Assembly: GCA_002307175.1 (NCBI GenBank)
Contig: DBTS01000039.1
Coordinates: 1-55,097, forward strand
DNA length: 55,097 nt
DNA from: Rhodocyclaceae bacterium UBA1310
Lineage (GTDB): Bacteria; Pseudomonadota; Gammaproteobacteria; Burkholderiales; Rhodocyclaceae
Reading direction: 5' to 3'
The notes under the pieces were generated by a model that saw only the letters and a list, made by a program, of their open reading frames with translations, was not told the origin of the DNA and made no database searches. This document shows, one piece after another, positions 53,614 through 55,097 of this stretch. The first letter of the stretch is position 1. Each line of letters opens with the position of its first letter. The position numbers and the translations under genes are program-made.

Positions 53614-53769
53614 AGAAGCTGCTCATGATCTTACTGCGAAGGCGTGATCGGACTTCCTCGTTTGGATAAATAGGCTGCTCGAAACCCTCATGTATTCCAA
53701 TACATTCCGGTTTCTGTGCAGCTCTTCAGTCCGCTGACGCCTTCTCGCTACAGATCGTGAACAGCTTCT
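53614..53769. repeat. 156-bp self-complementary element (dispersed repeat candidate)
   Basis: The two ends, 53614-53654 and 53728-53769, are imperfect inverted copies of about 41 bases: AGAAGCTGCTCATGATCT on the left pairs with AGATCGTGAACAGCTTCT on the right, followed by GCGAAGGCGT/ACGCCTTCTCGC and GGACT/AGTCC. The middle also folds: GCTGC/GCAGC, GAAACC/GGTTTC and ATGTATT/AATACAT around a two-base loop. The whole unit can form one long hairpin. It lies between the Crp/Fnr gene and ftsK. There is no open frame. A 19-base end copy recurs at 41498. It resembles a small non-autonomous mobile repeat. Confidence 0.75.
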
Positions 53770-53871
53770 CAGACACCGTATTTGCTAACTTGGTGCATGC
53801 TGCCCCTGCTCTCAGCGGCCTCCCCCAGCACCTCCTGGAAGCAAGGAATCCGGCCATACGCCACGGCGCGA

Positions 53872-54549
53872 TCAGGCCTGCGGCGTGTGATCAAGAAGCA
53901 GCAACTGCCCCTGTGGCGTTTCGCGAACCAAACCACTGGCGATCAGATCCTTCATGACACGGGAAACCATCTCCCGCGAGGCGCCGATCATCTTGGCAAT
54001 ATCCTGTTTGGAAATCTTCTTTCGAATCAGGCAATTGCCATCCACAATCTCGGCCATATCGAGCAACAGGCGGGCAACGCGGCCGTAAACGTCCATAAGG
54101 GCAAGGCTTTCGATCTTGCGATCTGCCTCACGCAAACGCTGCGCCATGCTCCCCATGATGCGCAGGCAGACATCAAAATTGCTTTTCATGATCAGCAGAA
54201 AATCTGACTGCGAAAACACCACCAGATCCGATGGCACAGCCGAGACAACCGAAGCTGAACGCGGTGCGGCATCAAAAATCCCCATTTCACCAAATACCGC
54301 TCCCTGCCCGATGATCGTGAAGATCACCTCACGCCCGTCCTCATCGCTGACAAGCACCTTCATGCTGCCATTCAGGACGAAGTACACACTGTCGGAGGCC
54401 TCGCCTGCCTGTACCACAGTCACCCCCCGCGCCACACGCCGCATCCCGGCATAGCGTGCGATTTCCTCAAGCGCCCCTGATTCCAGCCCCTGAAACACAG
54501 GAAGGGTTCTCAATGCCGTTGCCGAAACAACCAGTTTATTACCGCTCAT
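53872..54549 (-). CDS. Crp/Fnr-family transcription regulator
   Basis: A 225-residue regulator. The cyclic-nucleotide-binding fold fills residues 15-130 (GEMGIFDAAPRSASVVSA near 90), and the helix-turn-helix near residues 170-195 reads SKQDIAKMIGASREMVSRVM. The N-terminal cysteine cluster of FNR is missing, so it is not an oxygen-sensing Fe-S protein of that type; the ligand may be a nucleotide or none. The ATG at 54549 follows GGAGGATGC. It is divergent from trxB, separated by about 395 bases. Confidence 0.92.
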   Translation of the reverse strand: MSGNKLVVSATALRTLPVFQGLESGALEEIARYAGMRRVARGVTVVQAGEASDSVYFVLNGSMKVLVSDEDGREVIFTIIGQGAVFGEMGIFDAAPRSASVVSAVPSDLVVFSQSDFLLIMKSNFDVCLRIMGSMAQRLREADRKIESLALMDVYGRVARLLLDMAEIVDGNCLIRKKISKQDIAKMIGASREMVSRVMKDLIASGLVRETPQGQLLLLDHTPQA

Positions 54550-54943
54550 GCATCCTCCGCACAACCATCAGTCACGTCAGACAACACCAATTTTCCGGCT
54601 TATCAGCCAAAGAACCTAATTTATTCAGCACTAGTATACGTAATGCATTTCAAGGGAAAAACGTTTACGGTGTTTTTATAAAAATTGTACTTGAAACCAG
54701 AGTCCAAACGGATCAGTGTCTTTCGCGAGAAGACTTCCACTGAGTCAAAAGCCTTGCAAAAACCGGCGTTTGTGTTTGATAAACGAGGATTTTCAGGCTG
54801 CGCAAAAACGCCGATCACGTCTTCACAGCAAGATCAGGCCTCGCACTCTGCCAGTCAATCAGGCTCATTGTCCAACTCAATCAGCCGGAGAGGCCAGCTC
54901 CGTTATAATCTCAGGATTACTCTGCCCTGACAGGAATACGATA
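54550..54943. other. Intergenic region between the Crp/Fnr gene and trxB
   Basis: About 395 bases, AT-rich near 54600-54700, with no gene seen. It must carry divergent promoters. TATAAT at 54904-54909 serves trxB; on the minus strand TATACT near 54635 is a weak candidate for the regulator gene. No clear CRP or FNR palindrome was found. Confidence 0.5.
54904..54909 (+). promoter_or_regulatory. -10 element of trxB
   Basis: A perfect TATAAT 34 bases before the trxB ATG. The -35 region does not match the consensus at 16-18 bases spacing, so activation by another protein is possible. Confidence 0.6.
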
Positions 54944-55097
54944 ATGACGACACCCACCCAACACCACCCCCTCATCATCCTGGGTTCCGGCCCGGCTGGC
55001 TATACGGCTGCGGTGTATGCCGCACGTGCCAACCTCAAGCCCGTGCTCATCACCGGCCTCTCCCAGGGGGGGCAGCTCATGACCACCACCGAGGTGG
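54944..55097 (+). CDS. trxB: Thioredoxin reductase, N-terminal part (truncated by window)
   Basis: The first 51 residues of an FAD/NADPH disulfide reductase: LIILGSGPAGYTAAVYAARA is the FAD-binding GxGxxG/A fingerprint of thioredoxin reductase, and ITGLSQGGQLMTTTEV matches the following TrxB segment. The ATG lies nine bases after AGGAA. The gene runs off the right edge. The call is firm for the family; the CxxC active site lies beyond the window. Confidence 0.93.
   Translation, partial: MTTPTQHHPLIILGSGPAGYTAAVYAARANLKPVLITGLSQGGQLMTTTEV

Overview
The window is a chromosomal segment of about 55 kb from a betaproteobacterium. Two things point there: the conserved block rpsB-tsf-pyrH-frr-uppS-cdsA-dxr-rseP-bamA-skp-lpxD-fabZ-lpxA-lpxB-rnhB next to a divergent map-glnD, and the ftsK-lolA-rarA cluster with serS nearby. 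The order (Neisseriales or Rhodocyclales) cannot be settled by reading alone. Coding density is high, and I see no prophage, insertion sequence, CRISPR array, rRNA or tRNA. A complete formate hydrogenlyase operon implies a fermentative, at least facultatively anaerobic, life style.

Left arm (1-14.8 kb, all on the minus strand). One operon of 13 genes, hyfABCDEFGHI-hycH-hycI-hydN-fdhF, encodes a formate hydrogenlyase of the large, hydrogenase-4 (FHL-2) type. It has a molybdenum formate dehydrogenase with Cys in place of selenocysteine, two ferredoxin-like electron carriers, a [NiFe] hydrogenase with CxxC nickel ligands and a cleavable C-terminal tail, the dedicated protease HycI, and five membrane subunits (NuoL/M/N-, NuoH- and NuoK-like). 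Upstream of hyfA there is a candidate sigma-54 -24/-12 promoter and, behind it, a cluster of TGTCGAA/TTCGACA repeats that look like enhancer sites for an FhlA/HyfR-type activator. A formate/nitrite-family channel gene (focA-like) precedes the operon. Together these genes would take up or release formate and convert it to CO2 and H2, possibly with ion pumping. No hyp maturation genes and no activator gene lie inside the window.

Centre (15-33.7 kb). The envelope and translation superoperon is read leftward: ribosomal protein S2 with a long leader, EF-Ts behind an attenuator-like hairpin, UMP kinase, ribosome recycling factor, undecaprenyl-PP synthase, CDP-diglyceride synthase, DXP reductoisomerase, RseP, BamA, Skp, lipid A genes, RNase HII and an rRNA methylase. 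Divergently, map and glnD are read rightward.

Right arm (33.7-55 kb). This is a mixed region. It holds a patatin-like lipase, an Fsr-type MFS exporter divergent from an AraC regulator, glnS, dinB, a polar amino-acid ABC transporter without its ATPase gene, an uncharacterised lipoprotein and a double zinc-ribbon membrane protein, serS, a small conserved protein, an H-NS-like protein, a GNAT acetyltransferase, rarA, lolA, ftsK, a Crp/Fnr-family regulator and the start of trxB. Between ftsK and the Crp/Fnr gene lies a 156-bp sequence that folds on itself over its whole length. One end of it recurs, as 19 identical bases, between two ABC transporter genes 12 kb away, so it is probably a dispersed repeat.

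All calls rest on reading the sequence and on remembered family features. No database search was run.
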